A DNA stretch of 64,000 bases from Paenibacillus xerothermodurans (lineage in GTDB: Bacteria; Bacillota; Bacilli; Paenibacillales; NBRC-103111): positions 558,001-622,000 of the forward strand of contig NZ_NHRJ02000001.1 of NCBI RefSeq assembly GCF_002220865.2, in the 5' to 3' direction. Shown in pieces: positions 34,100 through 42,683 of this stretch. Numbering within the stretch: the first letter of the stretch is position 1; each line of letters starts with the position of its first letter. The position numbers and the translations under genes are program-made. Below the pieces are notes generated by a model. It saw only the letters and a program-made list of their open reading frames with translations. It did no database searches and had not been told where the DNA came from.

Positions 34100-34378
34100 T
34101 CACGGTATAAATTTGACCTCGGCAATGACCCCTTCAATAAACACTTCTTCCGTCAAAATAGCCCGGATAACAAGCTGTTTACCAACAACCTCCAGCTTGC
34201 CCTTGGATAAGGCCAGGAGCAGCCGCTCACTCGAGAAATGCAGCACGCCCCGGTGATTCTCGATGTAAAGCTGTACATTCCCGATCAGCGTCATGCGGGG
34301 CAGATCCGTCACTACGTCTTGGGGGAGGTCCAGCATCTTCGCGGTGAACTGGTTGAATTTCCGAGTAAGGCTGCGCAT
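34100..34378 (-). CDS. yqfC: sporulation protein YqfC
   Basis: A 92-residue protein from ATG 34378, directly behind AGGAGGGG. DLPRMTLIGNVQLYIENHRG and the beta-rich core followed by VIAEVKFIP match the YqfC family, which resembles YabP. Such proteins function in the mother cell during sporulation. It forms an operon with yqfD. The longer frame to 34540 reads into the leader and is rejected. Confidence 0.92.
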   Translation of the reverse strand: MRSLTRKFNQFTAKMLDLPQDVVTDLPRMTLIGNVQLYIENHRGVLHFSSERLLLALSKGKLEVVGKQLVIRAILTEEVFIEGVIAEVKFIP

Positions 34379-34560
34379 TTTTCCCCTCCTACAAGTTTTT
34401 GTGACGACTGAAACTGCTTCACACACCAGATACCGAATCTCCTGCGCAGAACTGTGCGAGCAACGGCAAACGCACAATATCGCTTGGTTCCATCGTCCCA
34501 CTGTTTCTGCCAATATTGATTGCTCAACATAGGGAAACAATGCAGGAGTGGGCTATTTAC

Positions 34561-34589
34561 ACTGTATGCGTGCATATAAGGTTTTATGA
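34561..34589 (-). promoter_or_regulatory. SigE-type promoter of yqfC-yqfD
   Basis: Minus-strand TCATAAA (34583-34589), a 14-bp spacer and CATACAGT (34561-34568). The -10 fits the SigE consensus CATACANT exactly and the -35 fits TCATATT at 6/7 or better. The B. subtilis yqfCD genes are SigE-dependent. It lies just after a terminator and about 180 bp before yqfC. Confidence 0.6.
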
Positions 34590-34599
34590 AGCACATGAC

Positions 34600-34638
34600 A
34601 AAAAGCACCGGTTCCAACTCAAGTTGGTGCCGGTGCTT
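34600..34638 (-). terminator. terminator of the gene at 34657
   Basis: Stem AAGCACCGG/CCGGTGCTT continued by CCAAC/GTTGG, with a T-run (CTTTTTG) on the minus strand. Confidence 0.85.
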
Positions 34639-34656
34639 CAAACATCGTGGGAATTG

Positions 34657-35217
34657 TTACTTTCGAAGGTGCCTTTTAGATTTGGGAGGCCCCAATATTT
34701 CCGCCCACAGGACACCCTGAGCCAACCGCTCGGAATCGAGCGCACTCTGTAGGCCGGCACTGCGGCCGGCACTGCGGCCGGACTCGCCTAAGAGGTAACG
34801 ACTGCGCTGCGGATCGGCTGGCGGCGGAGTTTGTACTTCAGTGGACTGCCAAAAGTCGCGTTCACTTAATTCTCCTTCGCTGTGCCCCGCAGTGGCTTGG
34901 GCAACGGCCTGTGGCGCACCCCTCGATGCCCCCTGTGCGGCGGCCGCCTCGCTGCTATCTCGCCGCAACTGAGCCCCAGCGGTGTGTGACGCCTCGCCTG
35001 ATGCCGCCGCTGCGGGCTTTGTGGTGGTCACGGTCGGAGCCGCGGTTGGACGGCCCCAACCTGCGCCGCCACCGCCAAACGGCGGCATCCCCGCTTTGGG
35101 TGTAGACTTCTGCGCCTTGTCGCCGTCAGATTTGAACTGCTTCACCAGGCCGCTCAGGAGAAAATACAGAAGAATCGCGAAATACCAATTTTTCAGAAAA
35201 AATTCGATGACATCCAT
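34657..35217 (-). CDS. membrane-anchored low-complexity protein in the YqfB position
   Basis: A 186-residue protein from ATG 35217 behind AAAGGGGGTG. It begins with one membrane helix (MDVIEFFLKNWYFAILLYFL). A Gly/Ala/Pro/Thr-rich, probably disordered linker follows (residues ~35-130), then a short conserved-looking end with VLWAEILGPPKSKR. I do not recognise a domain. It lies 39 nt after floA, in the slot where B. subtilis has the tiny yqfB, and a strong terminator follows. A role at the membrane with flotillin and NfeD is inferred from position only. Confidence 0.7.
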   Translation of the reverse strand: MDVIEFFLKNWYFAILLYFLLSGLVKQFKSDGDKAQKSTPKAGMPPFGGGGAGWGRPTAAPTVTTTKPAAAASGEASHTAGAQLRRDSSEAAAAQGASRGAPQAVAQATAGHSEGELSERDFWQSTEVQTPPPADPQRSRYLLGESGRSAGRSAGLQSALDSERLAQGVLWAEILGPPKSKRHLRK

Positions 35218-35256
35218 CGGTGAGCGCACCCCCTTTCACAGGTACGAGTGGAAGCG

Positions 35257-36249
35257 TTAAGTCTGATCGCTACTGTTGCCGTTATCGTTCATCTTGCCCA
35301 GCGTGGAGCGCATCTGAGTGTCAGCGTCGATGTTTTTCATATTCATATAATCCATTACACCCAATTGACCGCCACGCAGCGCTTCAGCCATTGCCAGAGG
35401 AACTTGTGATTCGGATTCAACCACTTTAGCCTTCATCTCCACCACGCGCGCCTTCATCTCCTGTTCCTGTGCAACAGCCATCGCTCGGCGCTCTTCAGCT
35501 TTCGCTTGCGCGATCCGCTTATCCGCTTCCGCCTGCTCCGTTTGCAAGTGTGCTCCGATGTTTTTGCCGACGTCTACGTCTGCGATATCGATGGATAAGA
35601 TTTCAAACGCGGTGCCCGCATCCAAGCCTTTGTCTAACACGGTGCGTGAGATTTTATCCGGATTCTCCAGAACGTCTTTGTGTGCATCGGCCGAACCTAC
35701 CGTCGTAACGATCCCTTCTCCTACCCGCGCAATAATTGTTTCTTCGCCGGCGCCGCCGACCAAACGTTCGATGTTGGCACGCACGGTCACACGCGCCACA
35801 ACCTTTACTTCGATACCGTTTTTCGCCACAGCCGAGACAATAGGTGTTTCAATTACCCGCGGATTTACGCTCATCTGAACAGCTTGCAGCACATCGCGTC
35901 CGGCGAGATCGATAGCTGCGGCACGCTCGAACGGCAGCGGAATATTTGCCCGATGGGCGGCGATTAACGCGTTGACCACACGATCCACATTACCGCCGGC
36001 CAGAAAATGGCTTTCCAGCTGATTGATAGAAATATCAATCCCTGCTTTGGTAGCCTTAATCATCGGATTGACAATACGGCTTGGAATAACGCGCCGCAAT
36101 CTCATCGCGACAAGTGTGATAATTCCGATACGCACCCCCGAAGCGAGAGCGGAAATCCAGAGCATAATAGGAACAAAGCTTAAAAAGACCGAAATAGCGA
36201 TAATGATAACAGCAGCCATTAATAACATATAAACAATAGACGAATCCAT
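35257..36249 (-). CDS. floA: flotillin-like protein FloA (YqfA)
   Basis: A 330-residue membrane-microdomain scaffold. An N-terminal hydrophobic hairpin (residues ~5-45) anchors it. The SPFH/PHB-like core contains [20 protein letters not shown] and [13 protein letters not shown]-terminal Ala/Glu-rich coiled coil ([20 protein letters not shown]) drives oligomerisation. Start ATG 36249 has GGGGAGG 12 nt upstream; the in-frame ATG 36258 is too close to that site. It pairs with the upstream nfeD, a known partner gene. Confidence 0.95.
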   Translation of the reverse strand: MDSSIVYMLLMAAVIIIAISVFLSFVPIMLWISALASGVRIGIITLVAMRLRRVIPSRIVNPMIKATKAGIDISINQLESHFLAGGNVDRVVNALIAAHRANIPLPFERAAAIDLAGRDVLQAVQMSVNPRVIETPIVSAVAKNGIEVKVVARVTVRANIERLVGGAGEETIIARVGEGIVTTVGSADAHKDVLENPDKISRTVLDKGLDAGTAFEILSIDIADVDVGKNIGAHLQTEQAEADKRIAQAKAEERRAMAVAQEQEMKARVVEMKAKVVESESQVPLAMAEALRGGQLGVMDYMNMKNIDADTQMRSTLGKMNDNGNSSDQT

Positions 36250-36381
36250 GCTTGAAACCATCCTCCCCATAGAGTTTTGCCGGGCGTGAGCCCGTGCGAT
36301 GTTCTAAATGATCGCCACATTAAGCGGGGCATTGCTTCCACATGTGCTGCAAGCAAGGCAGCGGCTTGCCGCCAAGGCAGA

Positions 36382-37224
36382 TTAGTGGAGCAGCTCGTGT
36401 GCTTCTCGCACAACGATGCGCGAGCCTTCCACCTGGACGACCACAACCTGTTTGTTGACCGGAATGAATTCGCCGGATGTGACGACATCCACCCGTTCAT
36501 CCCCTATAACGATGGTGCCTGCCGGACGTAGAGGCGTGATAGACAATCCCGATTTGCCCAGAAGATCAGTGCGCGAGGTGGATGAGATGAATCCCTGCTC
36601 TGTGCTCAGTTTCTCACGCAGAATGAATCGATTCCAGACTCCGTGGCGGTGAAAATACTTGATCGCAATCGCAACCACCACCGCGGCCAACCCGGACGCC
36701 ACCGCTAGGTTCAATGCGGCTTCCTTGGTATCGTTTGCAGCCAAAACAACACCGCTCAACAGGCTGGCGATGCCCAACACACCTAAAATGCCGAAGCTCG
36801 GAACAAAAATTTCAATAAACAGCAGTACAACGCCTATCACAAAAAGTACGATCTCTTCCACCCCTGCGAAGCCAGCGATATAATTGCCGAAAAAGTATAG
36901 GCCGAAGCCTAATAATCCTAAAATACCGGGCACACCGAAGCCTGGCATTAGCAGTTCAATGGTAACGCCGGCAATCCCGATAAACAAAAGCAGCGTGGCC
37001 ACCCAGTGCTGAGTGATAAATCTTGCAAAAGCTTCCGCCGGTGTCGGTGCAATGTGCAGTACCGGATGATTTTCCCCGCCGATGAAGCGGATGACATCAC
37101 TTGTGTCCTTGGCCGCAACTTCCCCATAATCATTGGCCAGGTCGGCTGTGAACGGAAGCAGAAGGGCGAATAGACAAAGAACGGTCATGAAAAGCAGCAG
37201 CGAAAAGCGCTTTGCATCGCCCAT
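36382..37224 (-). CDS. yqeZ: NfeD family membrane protein lacking the ClpP-like domain
   Basis: A 280-residue protein starting at ATG 37224 with GAGAGGGGGA upstream. After a signal peptide (residues ~1-30) comes a short linker. Then follow four or more membrane helices (~75-180) with PGFGVPGILGLLGFGLYFFG and EIFVPSFGILG, and a C-terminal OB-fold (TPLRPAGTIVIGDERVDVV). Full-length NfeD1b proteins have a ClpP-class serine protease domain between signal peptide and membrane part. Here only its last ~30 residues (VIRFIGGENHPVLHIAPTPAEAF) remain, so the protein probably has no proteolytic activity. It precedes floA by 132 nt. Confidence 0.9.
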   Translation of the reverse strand: MGDAKRFSLLLFMTVLCLFALLLPFTADLANDYGEVAAKDTSDVIRFIGGENHPVLHIAPTPAEAFARFITQHWVATLLLFIGIAGVTIELLMPGFGVPGILGLLGFGLYFFGNYIAGFAGVEEIVLFVIGVVLLFIEIFVPSFGILGVLGIASLLSGVVLAANDTKEAALNLAVASGLAAVVVAIAIKYFHRHGVWNRFILREKLSTEQGFISSTSRTDLLGKSGLSITPLRPAGTIVIGDERVDVVTSGEFIPVNKQVVVVQVEGSRIVVREAHELLH

Positions 37225-37348
37225 CAGGCATTCCCCCTCTCTTAGCGCTGTTTTTCCAGTCTTCTTACATTATTACGTTAAGGATAGCCGATTCGATTCA
37301 CACTTGCAAAAAAACTCCATTTTTCAGCAAATTTCATGAGATTTTGAC

Positions 37349-37389
37349 AAAAAAAGAAGAGCACTCCCCCCTATGGAGGAATGCCCTTC
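37349..37389 (-). terminator. terminator of rpsU-yqeY
   Basis: A 15-bp stem with G-U pairs (GAAGGGCA.../...TGCTCTTC) and a 4-nt loop, followed by seven T's on the minus strand. Confidence 0.85.
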
Positions 37390-37396
37390 GAGTTAG

Positions 37397-37840
37397 TTAC
37401 ACTAATAATTGTTGAACGGTTTGATTGACAATTCTGCCATCCGCCCGTCCTTTTACCTTAGGCATTAAAGCACCCATGACTTTTCCCATATCCGCTTTTG
37501 AAGAAGCACCCACTTCTTGGATGGTCTGCTGTACAATGGCTTTTACTTCTTCCTCAGATAACTGCTGCGGCAAGTACTCCATCAGAATCTCAATTTCTGC
37601 CTTTACGGTTTCGGCCAGATCTTCGCGACCGGCCTTTTCAAATTCTTGGAGGGAATCTTTGCGCTGTTTGATCTCGCGACTAAGAATGTCAAGTACTTCT
37701 TGGTCATCTAAGGTTTTACGCTGGTCTATTTCAATATTCTTAATAGCAGCACGAACCATACGGATTACGGAGAGTTTAAACTTGTCTTGACTCTTCATCG
37801 CAAGTTTCATATCTTCGTTTAATCTCTCGCCTAAGCTCAT
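37397..37840 (-). CDS. yqeY: GatB/YqeY domain protein
   Basis: A 147-residue helical protein of the GatB/YqeY family, related to the tRNA-binding tail of the amidotransferase subunit GatB. It shows [31 protein letters not shown] and [19 protein letters not shown]. The free-standing form has no firmly known role in tRNA metabolism. ATG 37840 is preceded by AGGAGG, which overlaps the rpsU stop region, so the two genes are co-transcribed. Confidence 0.94.
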   Translation of the reverse strand: MSLGERLNEDMKLAMKSQDKFKLSVIRMVRAAIKNIEIDQRKTLDDQEVLDILSREIKQRKDSLQEFEKAGREDLAETVKAEIEILMEYLPQQLSEEEVKAIVQQTIQEVGASSKADMGKVMGALMPKVKGRADGRIVNQTVQQLLV

Positions 37841-37852
37841 CGATTAAGCCTC

Positions 37853-38026
37853 CTAGAACTTTCTCTTACGAGCAGCCTCTGACTTCTTCTTGCGCTTTAC
37901 GCTAGGCTTCTCATAATGCTTGCGTTTCTTAACCTCCGCTAGCACACCATCTTTCGCGATGGAGCGCTTAAAGCGACGAAGGGCAGCATCTATAGTTTCA
38001 TTTTTGCGAACTCGAGTTTCTGACAC
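37853..38026 (-). CDS. rpsU: 30S ribosomal protein S21
   Basis: 57 residues beginning (GTG) [20 protein letters not shown], with the basic tail [14 protein letters not shown]. This is the S21 signature. S21 sits on the 30S platform and assists start-site selection. The GTG start at 38026 has GGAGGG 9 nt upstream. A consensus promoter lies directly in front. It starts the rpsU-yqeY unit. Confidence 0.97.
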   Translation of the reverse strand: MSETRVRKNETIDAALRRFKRSIAKDGVLAEVKKRKHYEKPSVKRKKKSEAARKRKF

Positions 38027-38086
38027 CAGTTTTCCCTCCCTCCGAACAGACCGTCCAAGACGAAAAAAAGCAATTCATCAAACTCC

Positions 38087-38116
38087 ATTATATTGCAAAA
38101 GCAAAGTAGGTGTCAA
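38087..38116 (-). promoter_or_regulatory. consensus SigA promoter of rpsU-yqeY
   Basis: Minus-strand TTGACA (38111-38116), an 18-bp spacer and TATAAT (38087-38092), both hexamers perfect. Confidence 0.8.
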
Positions 38117-38134
38117 CCTAGAAACGACCGTATT

Positions 38135-38479
38135 TTAATTCGTTTTCGCCCAACCCAATTTCTCACCGGCCAGAAGATGATAATGTATGTGATAAACCGC
38201 CTGACCCGCGTCTCTGCCGCAGTTATTCACCAGCCTATAACCGCTCTCTGCCACGCCTTCTTGTTTGGCGATGTGCTGAGCGGCGCGATGGATTTCCGCA
38301 ATCAACCCCCAATCGTCTCCGTCTACCGCATTCATGCTTTCAATGTGTTTTTTGGGAATGATCAGAATATGTACGGGCGCGATCGGCTCGATATCTCGAA
38401 AAGCCAGCACATGCTCGTTTTCGTATACCTTCTTCGCAGGGACGGTACCCTCCACGATTTTGCAAAAAATACAATCCAA
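38135..38479 (-). CDS. HIT-family nucleotide hydrolase (HinT-like)
   Basis: A 114-residue histidine-triad protein. It shows CIFCKIVEGTVPAKKVYE, HILIIPKKHI and the triad VYHIHYHLLAG. HinT proteins hydrolyse purine nucleoside phosphoramidates. The start is TTG 38479 with GGGGGAG 6 nt upstream; the longer frame to 38635 is unlike the family. It sits beyond rpsU on the same strand. Confidence 0.93.
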   Translation of the reverse strand: MDCIFCKIVEGTVPAKKVYENEHVLAFRDIEPIAPVHILIIPKKHIESMNAVDGDDWGLIAEIHRAAQHIAKQEGVAESGYRLVNNCGRDAGQAVYHIHYHLLAGEKLGWAKTN

Positions 38480-38741
38480 GTGTGGCTCCCCCCTTATCAA
38501 CCATATTTTGAAAACGATATGTATATCATATCGAAATCGGATATAAAAATCCAGTCGTCTCGCCCCGCCTGCCAGCACATTGTTTTTTGCCGTGGAAATT
38601 GATCCGCCAACAGATAGACCAATGCTCTGATTCAAGTTATAATTAGCTATGTTAACGTTTTCTATCCACTGTTTTCCCTTCTTTACACAACAAATGTTAC
38701 GGATTCAGCGCGGTTGCTGACAGCACGAAGGAGGAGCAAAA
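38480..38741. other. divergent intergenic region, hinT / FAD oxidoreductase
   Basis: 262 bp between divergent starts. A plus-strand TATAAT at 38637-38642 may be the -10 of the oxidoreductase promoter (no good -35). I see no other structure. Confidence 0.4.
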
Positions 38742-40061
38742 ATGAAAGTAGCCATTATCGGAGGCGGTCTGGCCGGATTGACGGCGGCTGCGTATTTATC
38801 GAAAGACCCTACGGTCGAAGGGGTGCTGTTCGAACGAAGTCCACAGTTGGGGGGTCGCGCATTCACTTACGAAAAAGCTGGGTTCACCCTAAACTACGGC
38901 GCACATGCAGTGTATGGGATCGACCGGCACGAAATAACCGTCATGGAACGAGAACTGGGATTAACATTTCATTCGAAGCAGGTGGATAAGCGCCAGGTGA
39001 TGTATGCGAAGCACGATCAATTGACGCCCGCGCCACTGGATTTCGTCAATCTGATGCGGACCGAGCTGCTAAATCCGCGGCAAAAAGTGCGTTTCGTAGG
39101 GGAAATCACCGCTATCATCGCTCACATCCACAACATTAAAAATTACAGCACACTGGGTGAATATTTGGCGCAGTCCAACGCCGATGAAGACGTGAAAGAG
39201 CTGTGGGAGCATTTGGTTTGTTCGAATTTTTTTATCACGCCGGAGGAAGCGCGCAAAGTGCCCGGTCCGGTCATCAGCGAATATTATCATAACCTGTTTT
39301 TGTCCAACCGTCCGGTTAATTACATTCTCGGCAGTTGGGCTGTTATTACCAACCAGCTGCGCGAAAAGATCGACCTATCGGGCCGTTGGGAGCTCGCACT
39401 GCAGGAAGCGGTGGAATCTGTCAATTATGCGGAGCGGCAGTTTGTCCTAAAGACGAAACACCGTGAGCTTCGTTTTGATCGTGTGGTGTTTGCAATGCCC
39501 GTGCAGCAGATTGGGAAGCTGTTAAAGGGATCGCCCTGGGAGCCATTCATGGTACCATATGAGAGCAACACCGCCACAGAGGTTATGGTATATGACATCG
39601 GCTTAAAACGTGTCGTAGCACGCCCTTTCAGCTATATTAGCGATATGGATAACAAATTGTTCATCAGCGATGTTTCAGCTACGGATCACACGCTGGTTCC
39701 CGAGGGCGGACAGCTGCTGCAAGGTATCGCCTACTTAAGTGACGGCTTCGCGGACGAGGAAGAACGCAAAGCGTATCTGGACAGTAAAACGAAGCAAATG
39801 GAAGCGCTGTTCGACCACTATTATCCAGGTTGGCGGGAAGAGACGGCGGTGAAGCGCGTGTCCAAAAAAGCAATGGTTGCAAGCGTAAAAAACATCGCCA
39901 CCAACCGGCTGCTGCCAACCCGGATCGACCACGTGCCGTTTTATTTTTGCGGTGACGGCTGCGTGGGTAAAGGAGAATTGGCGGAGCGCGCTTTTTCCAG
40001 CGCCCGTCAGGTGGCTAAAGCAATATTGGAAGACATGAAATTAAGCTGCGTTGGAAACTAG
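38742..40061 (+). CDS. FAD-dependent amine-oxidase/phytoene-desaturase-like oxidoreductase
   Basis: A 439-residue flavoprotein. The N-terminus MKVAIIGGGLAGLTAAAYL is the FAD-binding Rossmann motif, continued by LFERSPQLGGRAFTYE. The C-terminal FAD-binding end contains FYFCGDGCVGKGELAERAF, with further similarity to the amine oxidase/phytoene desaturase family. The substrate cannot be deduced, and no carotenoid genes lie nearby. The start is ATG 38742 with AAGGAGGAG 6 nt upstream. Its 3' end overlaps the converging GH26-like gene by 21 nt. Confidence 0.88.
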   Translation: MKVAIIGGGLAGLTAAAYLSKDPTVEGVLFERSPQLGGRAFTYEKAGFTLNYGAHAVYGIDRHEITVMERELGLTFHSKQVDKRQVMYAKHDQLTPAPLDFVNLMRTELLNPRQKVRFVGEITAIIAHIHNIKNYSTLGEYLAQSNADEDVKELWEHLVCSNFFITPEEARKVPGPVISEYYHNLFLSNRPVNYILGSWAVITNQLREKIDLSGRWELALQEAVESVNYAERQFVLKTKHRELRFDRVVFAMPVQQIGKLLKGSPWEPFMVPYESNTATEVMVYDIGLKRVVARPFSYISDMDNKLFISDVSATDHTLVPEGGQLLQGIAYLSDGFADEEERKAYLDSKTKQMEALFDHYYPGWREETAVKRVSKKAMVASVKNIATNRLLPTRIDHVPFYFCGDGCVGKGELAERAFSSARQVAKAILEDMKLSCVGN

Positions 40062-42242
40062 GGAGAAAATGAAAGAGGCCACAGCCTGAAAGCTTCTATG
40101 TGTGATAGCATACACTGTTTTCCATTCGATAAGCCCGCCCGATTCCGGGGAATCGGGCTCTTGGGCGTCATTAAGAGCTTCATCAAGCTGCTGCATCAGG
40201 AAGCCTCGCTCTTCGGTCGGAGCGGACGGATCGGCAGCAGTCGAGTGTTGTGCTGGCGGCAGCGCAGCGGAGCCTACGGTGCTTCGCCCGGACGTTGCGA
40301 TCTGTACCGTTCTGGATGCCGCATGCCATTTCAGGTTACCGTCAAATGCCTCACCGATGAAACGGACTGGCGCCAACGTGAAACCGTTGATCAGCTGTGC
40401 AGGAACGTCCAGCGCAACAGGTTCGCCGTTCTTCATCGCTGTGCGTTTGCCTATGCTCACGGACACGGTGGTGTCACCCTTGCGGCCTGTGGCCGTTTGG
40501 GTCGCAGCATCCCATGTCACTTCTGCCCCCATCGATTCGAAAATCGCTCGAAGCGGCGCCAGCGTACTGCCGTTGCGGATAACAGGCGGCTGTTCATAGT
40601 GCTGCCGCTGTCCATCCATAATCACGCTGACCTGTGACGACAACGGATAACTTTTAGACGCCACCTTGTCACCGGCCCTGTTATACACGTCCAGTGTCAA
40701 TGTAGAACCCTCAGGCACCTCGCCCGCCTCCAGCACAAATCCGAATGGAGGATTCGTCTGCGACTCAATCAGCTCGCCGTTGATGAAGTAGTTGATTTTC
40801 CCAATGTAGATATCCGGTATTTTCACCCAAGGCGTTATTTTTGTCTGAGATGCGAATGTATTGCTCGTGCCCATAGAGAGCGGAACATGGCCGATTCCGT
40901 CAGCAGGCTTTGCTCCCTGCTCCACCTTTGTCAAGTAATAAGGCCGAGCGATCATATTGGTATAAAGACTTTTCATGGATGGATTGGCTGCAAGCGAATA
41001 ATTGTTCCTCGACTCGCGGTCTTTTAAGTCCACATTAAAGTAAGTGATAGCTTTCAGCCGAGGATATTTCACCGGCATAATCTCATACAGCCGATGCAGG
41101 TTCAGCAAGCCGTAAGCCGTGAAAGATTCATTAGGAATGTGGGCATAGTGCGACACGGCGGTCTCACTGATCATGAGAGGTTTGCGGGCGGAATATGTTT
41201 TGTACAAATAATCCAGCCGTTCTATCGGGCTTGTCGCCTGCATGCTGCCCTGCGCGGGATCGCCGTTCTCATAGGGCTCCGTATACATGCTCACCCCAAC
41301 CCAATCTACATAGTCGTCACCGGGATAATACGCATCCATGGAATACGCTGGGACGTCCCCGGGGCTCCAGACCATCGCCACATTCGGTGCTTCCTCAGCC
41401 ATCACTCTATGGACCAGACGGAACTTTTCAATATATTTCTGAGGATCCCCGTGCCATTTGACCCAATTTCCGTTCATCTCGCTCGCATACCGCAGGAAAA
41501 TTGGAATACCCGACGCCTTGGCCGCGCGTGCCCATTCTCTCAAGTGAGCGTCATCCTGCACGGCATCCAGACCTTCACCGGGCTCCCAGCCGATCTGCAA
41601 AGCTGCGCCCGCCTGTTTCGCTCTGACCGCATATTGCTTGGGAAAAGGATGACCGTAGGGCGAATAGGCGAGGTATATCGCGTGGTTTTTGCCGTATAAA
41701 GAAGCTGATTTGGTAAAGTTGTTTCCCATGGCAGGGTCCTGCTCGGAATACATACCGATGTACATTCCGTATTCAGGTTCCAACTTAGCCAGCTTGCCGT
41801 CAGGCGGCGCCGCCTGCCTCTGCAGCATGGCCTGATCCGCAGTAAACATATAAACATCTACAATGGTCCGGATTTGTTCAGCCCGCTGCAGATCGACAGC
41901 TCCCCAGTCCTTGCCTGCTTTTAGCCAATATTCGTTTTCCAGCTCATAGTACTTGATGGCATTCTCGTAATCCTTGATTCCGTCAAAATACTGATTGAGC
42001 CTGCCGCAGAACAGCGCGGCATTTTGCCAGTCTCCAGCTGACGTGTAATGCTGCACGAGAAACTGCCAGTGCGGCACAGCCTGTCCCGGATTTCCCCGTT
42101 TGACAGCGGCATCCGCCGCTTTCCAGCGATCCCATATCGGGTCCGCCAGAGCCGCGGGAGCCCCGGTCAGCACGCCTGCCGCAACAGCTAGTGCCATCAG
42201 ACCTTTGATGCACCTGGCTCGAAGCTGCTGAAACATGGTCAT
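40041..42242 (-). CDS. secreted GH26-like glycoside hydrolase with copper-amine-oxidase-N-type stalk
   Basis: A 733-residue exported protein. A signal peptide (1-33) is followed by a TPR-like helical region (~35-145) and a (beta/alpha)8 glycosidase domain (~155-435). The GH26 acid/base Glu255 lies in FLRYASEMNGNW and the likely nucleophile Glu360 in PLMISETAVS. A beta-sandwich linker leads to a Cu_amine_oxidN1-type domain (~538-650) with STLAPLRAIFESMGAEVTWD and FTLAPVRFIGEAF. That domain is a cell-surface module common in Paenibacillus. The tail is acidic and then hydrophobic. GH26 enzymes cut mannans or beta-glucans; the substrate is not fixed here. ATG 42242 has AAGGGGGTG upstream. Confidence 0.88.
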   Translation of the reverse strand: MTMFQQLRARCIKGLMALAVAAGVLTGAPAALADPIWDRWKAADAAVKRGNPGQAVPHWQFLVQHYTSAGDWQNAALFCGRLNQYFDGIKDYENAIKYYELENEYWLKAGKDWGAVDLQRAEQIRTIVDVYMFTADQAMLQRQAAPPDGKLAKLEPEYGMYIGMYSEQDPAMGNNFTKSASLYGKNHAIYLAYSPYGHPFPKQYAVRAKQAGAALQIGWEPGEGLDAVQDDAHLREWARAAKASGIPIFLRYASEMNGNWVKWHGDPQKYIEKFRLVHRVMAEEAPNVAMVWSPGDVPAYSMDAYYPGDDYVDWVGVSMYTEPYENGDPAQGSMQATSPIERLDYLYKTYSARKPLMISETAVSHYAHIPNESFTAYGLLNLHRLYEIMPVKYPRLKAITYFNVDLKDRESRNNYSLAANPSMKSLYTNMIARPYYLTKVEQGAKPADGIGHVPLSMGTSNTFASQTKITPWVKIPDIYIGKINYFINGELIESQTNPPFGFVLEAGEVPEGSTLTLDVYNRAGDKVASKSYPLSSQVSVIMDGQRQHYEQPPVIRNGSTLAPLRAIFESMGAEVTWDAATQTATGRKGDTTVSVSIGKRTAMKNGEPVALDVPAQLINGFTLAPVRFIGEAFDGNLKWHAASRTVQIATSGRSTVGSAALPPAQHSTAADPSAPTEERGFLMQQLDEALNDAQEPDSPESGGLIEWKTVYAITHRSFQAVASFIFSLVSNAA

Positions 42243-42570
42243 GGTCCGTGCACCCCCTTATGTATTTCTAGTTTCCGACAGTATGCCAACGCTAGCCTGC
42301 GAGAGTTCCCGCCTCACAGTGCCGCGATTGGCCGGCCAAACCGTTTGCCATCTGGGACATATTACCCGCCCCGTCCATGTCTATACACAGCAGGCACGGA
42401 TTATTACTGAACCTTAGGCAGCGAAGTAGGTGCCAGGCAGCCGATTCCGACCACCTCCATGCAGCACGCCCGTGACATCGCAGCAGGCAAATGGATGTAT
42501 GGTTGAATCAGATCGCGCGCAATGCAACGTGTGCTGGACAGTGGTGTGCGTTGCAGGTTTCACGCGCTGC

Positions 42571-42660
42571 GAAAAGGCGTGCCTCGCAGCTTACGGGCTT
42601 GAACAGGCGTGCCTCGCGGCTTACGGAGTGGAACAGGCGAGCGCTGCAGCTCACACGGGC
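42571..42660. repeat. three 30-bp tandem repeats in a GC-rich intergenic region
   Basis: Units start at 42571, 42601 and 42631, each opening with GAA(A/C)AGGCG. Units 1 and 2 share 25 of 30 bases; units 2 and 3 share 19. A degenerate fourth copy may precede. They lie in the 441-bp gap (42243-42683) between sbcC's end and the GH26-like gene, which otherwise holds no credible gene; short frames here repeat a 10-residue unit and lack a ribosome site. Confidence 0.75.
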
Positions 42661-42683
42661 TGCCAGAGGCCTGCGTTGTGCAA

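Noticed and set aside
40137-40158. Strong 9-bp hairpin near the 3' end of the GH26-like gene
   Set aside because: Inside coding sequence and without a T-run in either direction, so not called as a terminator.
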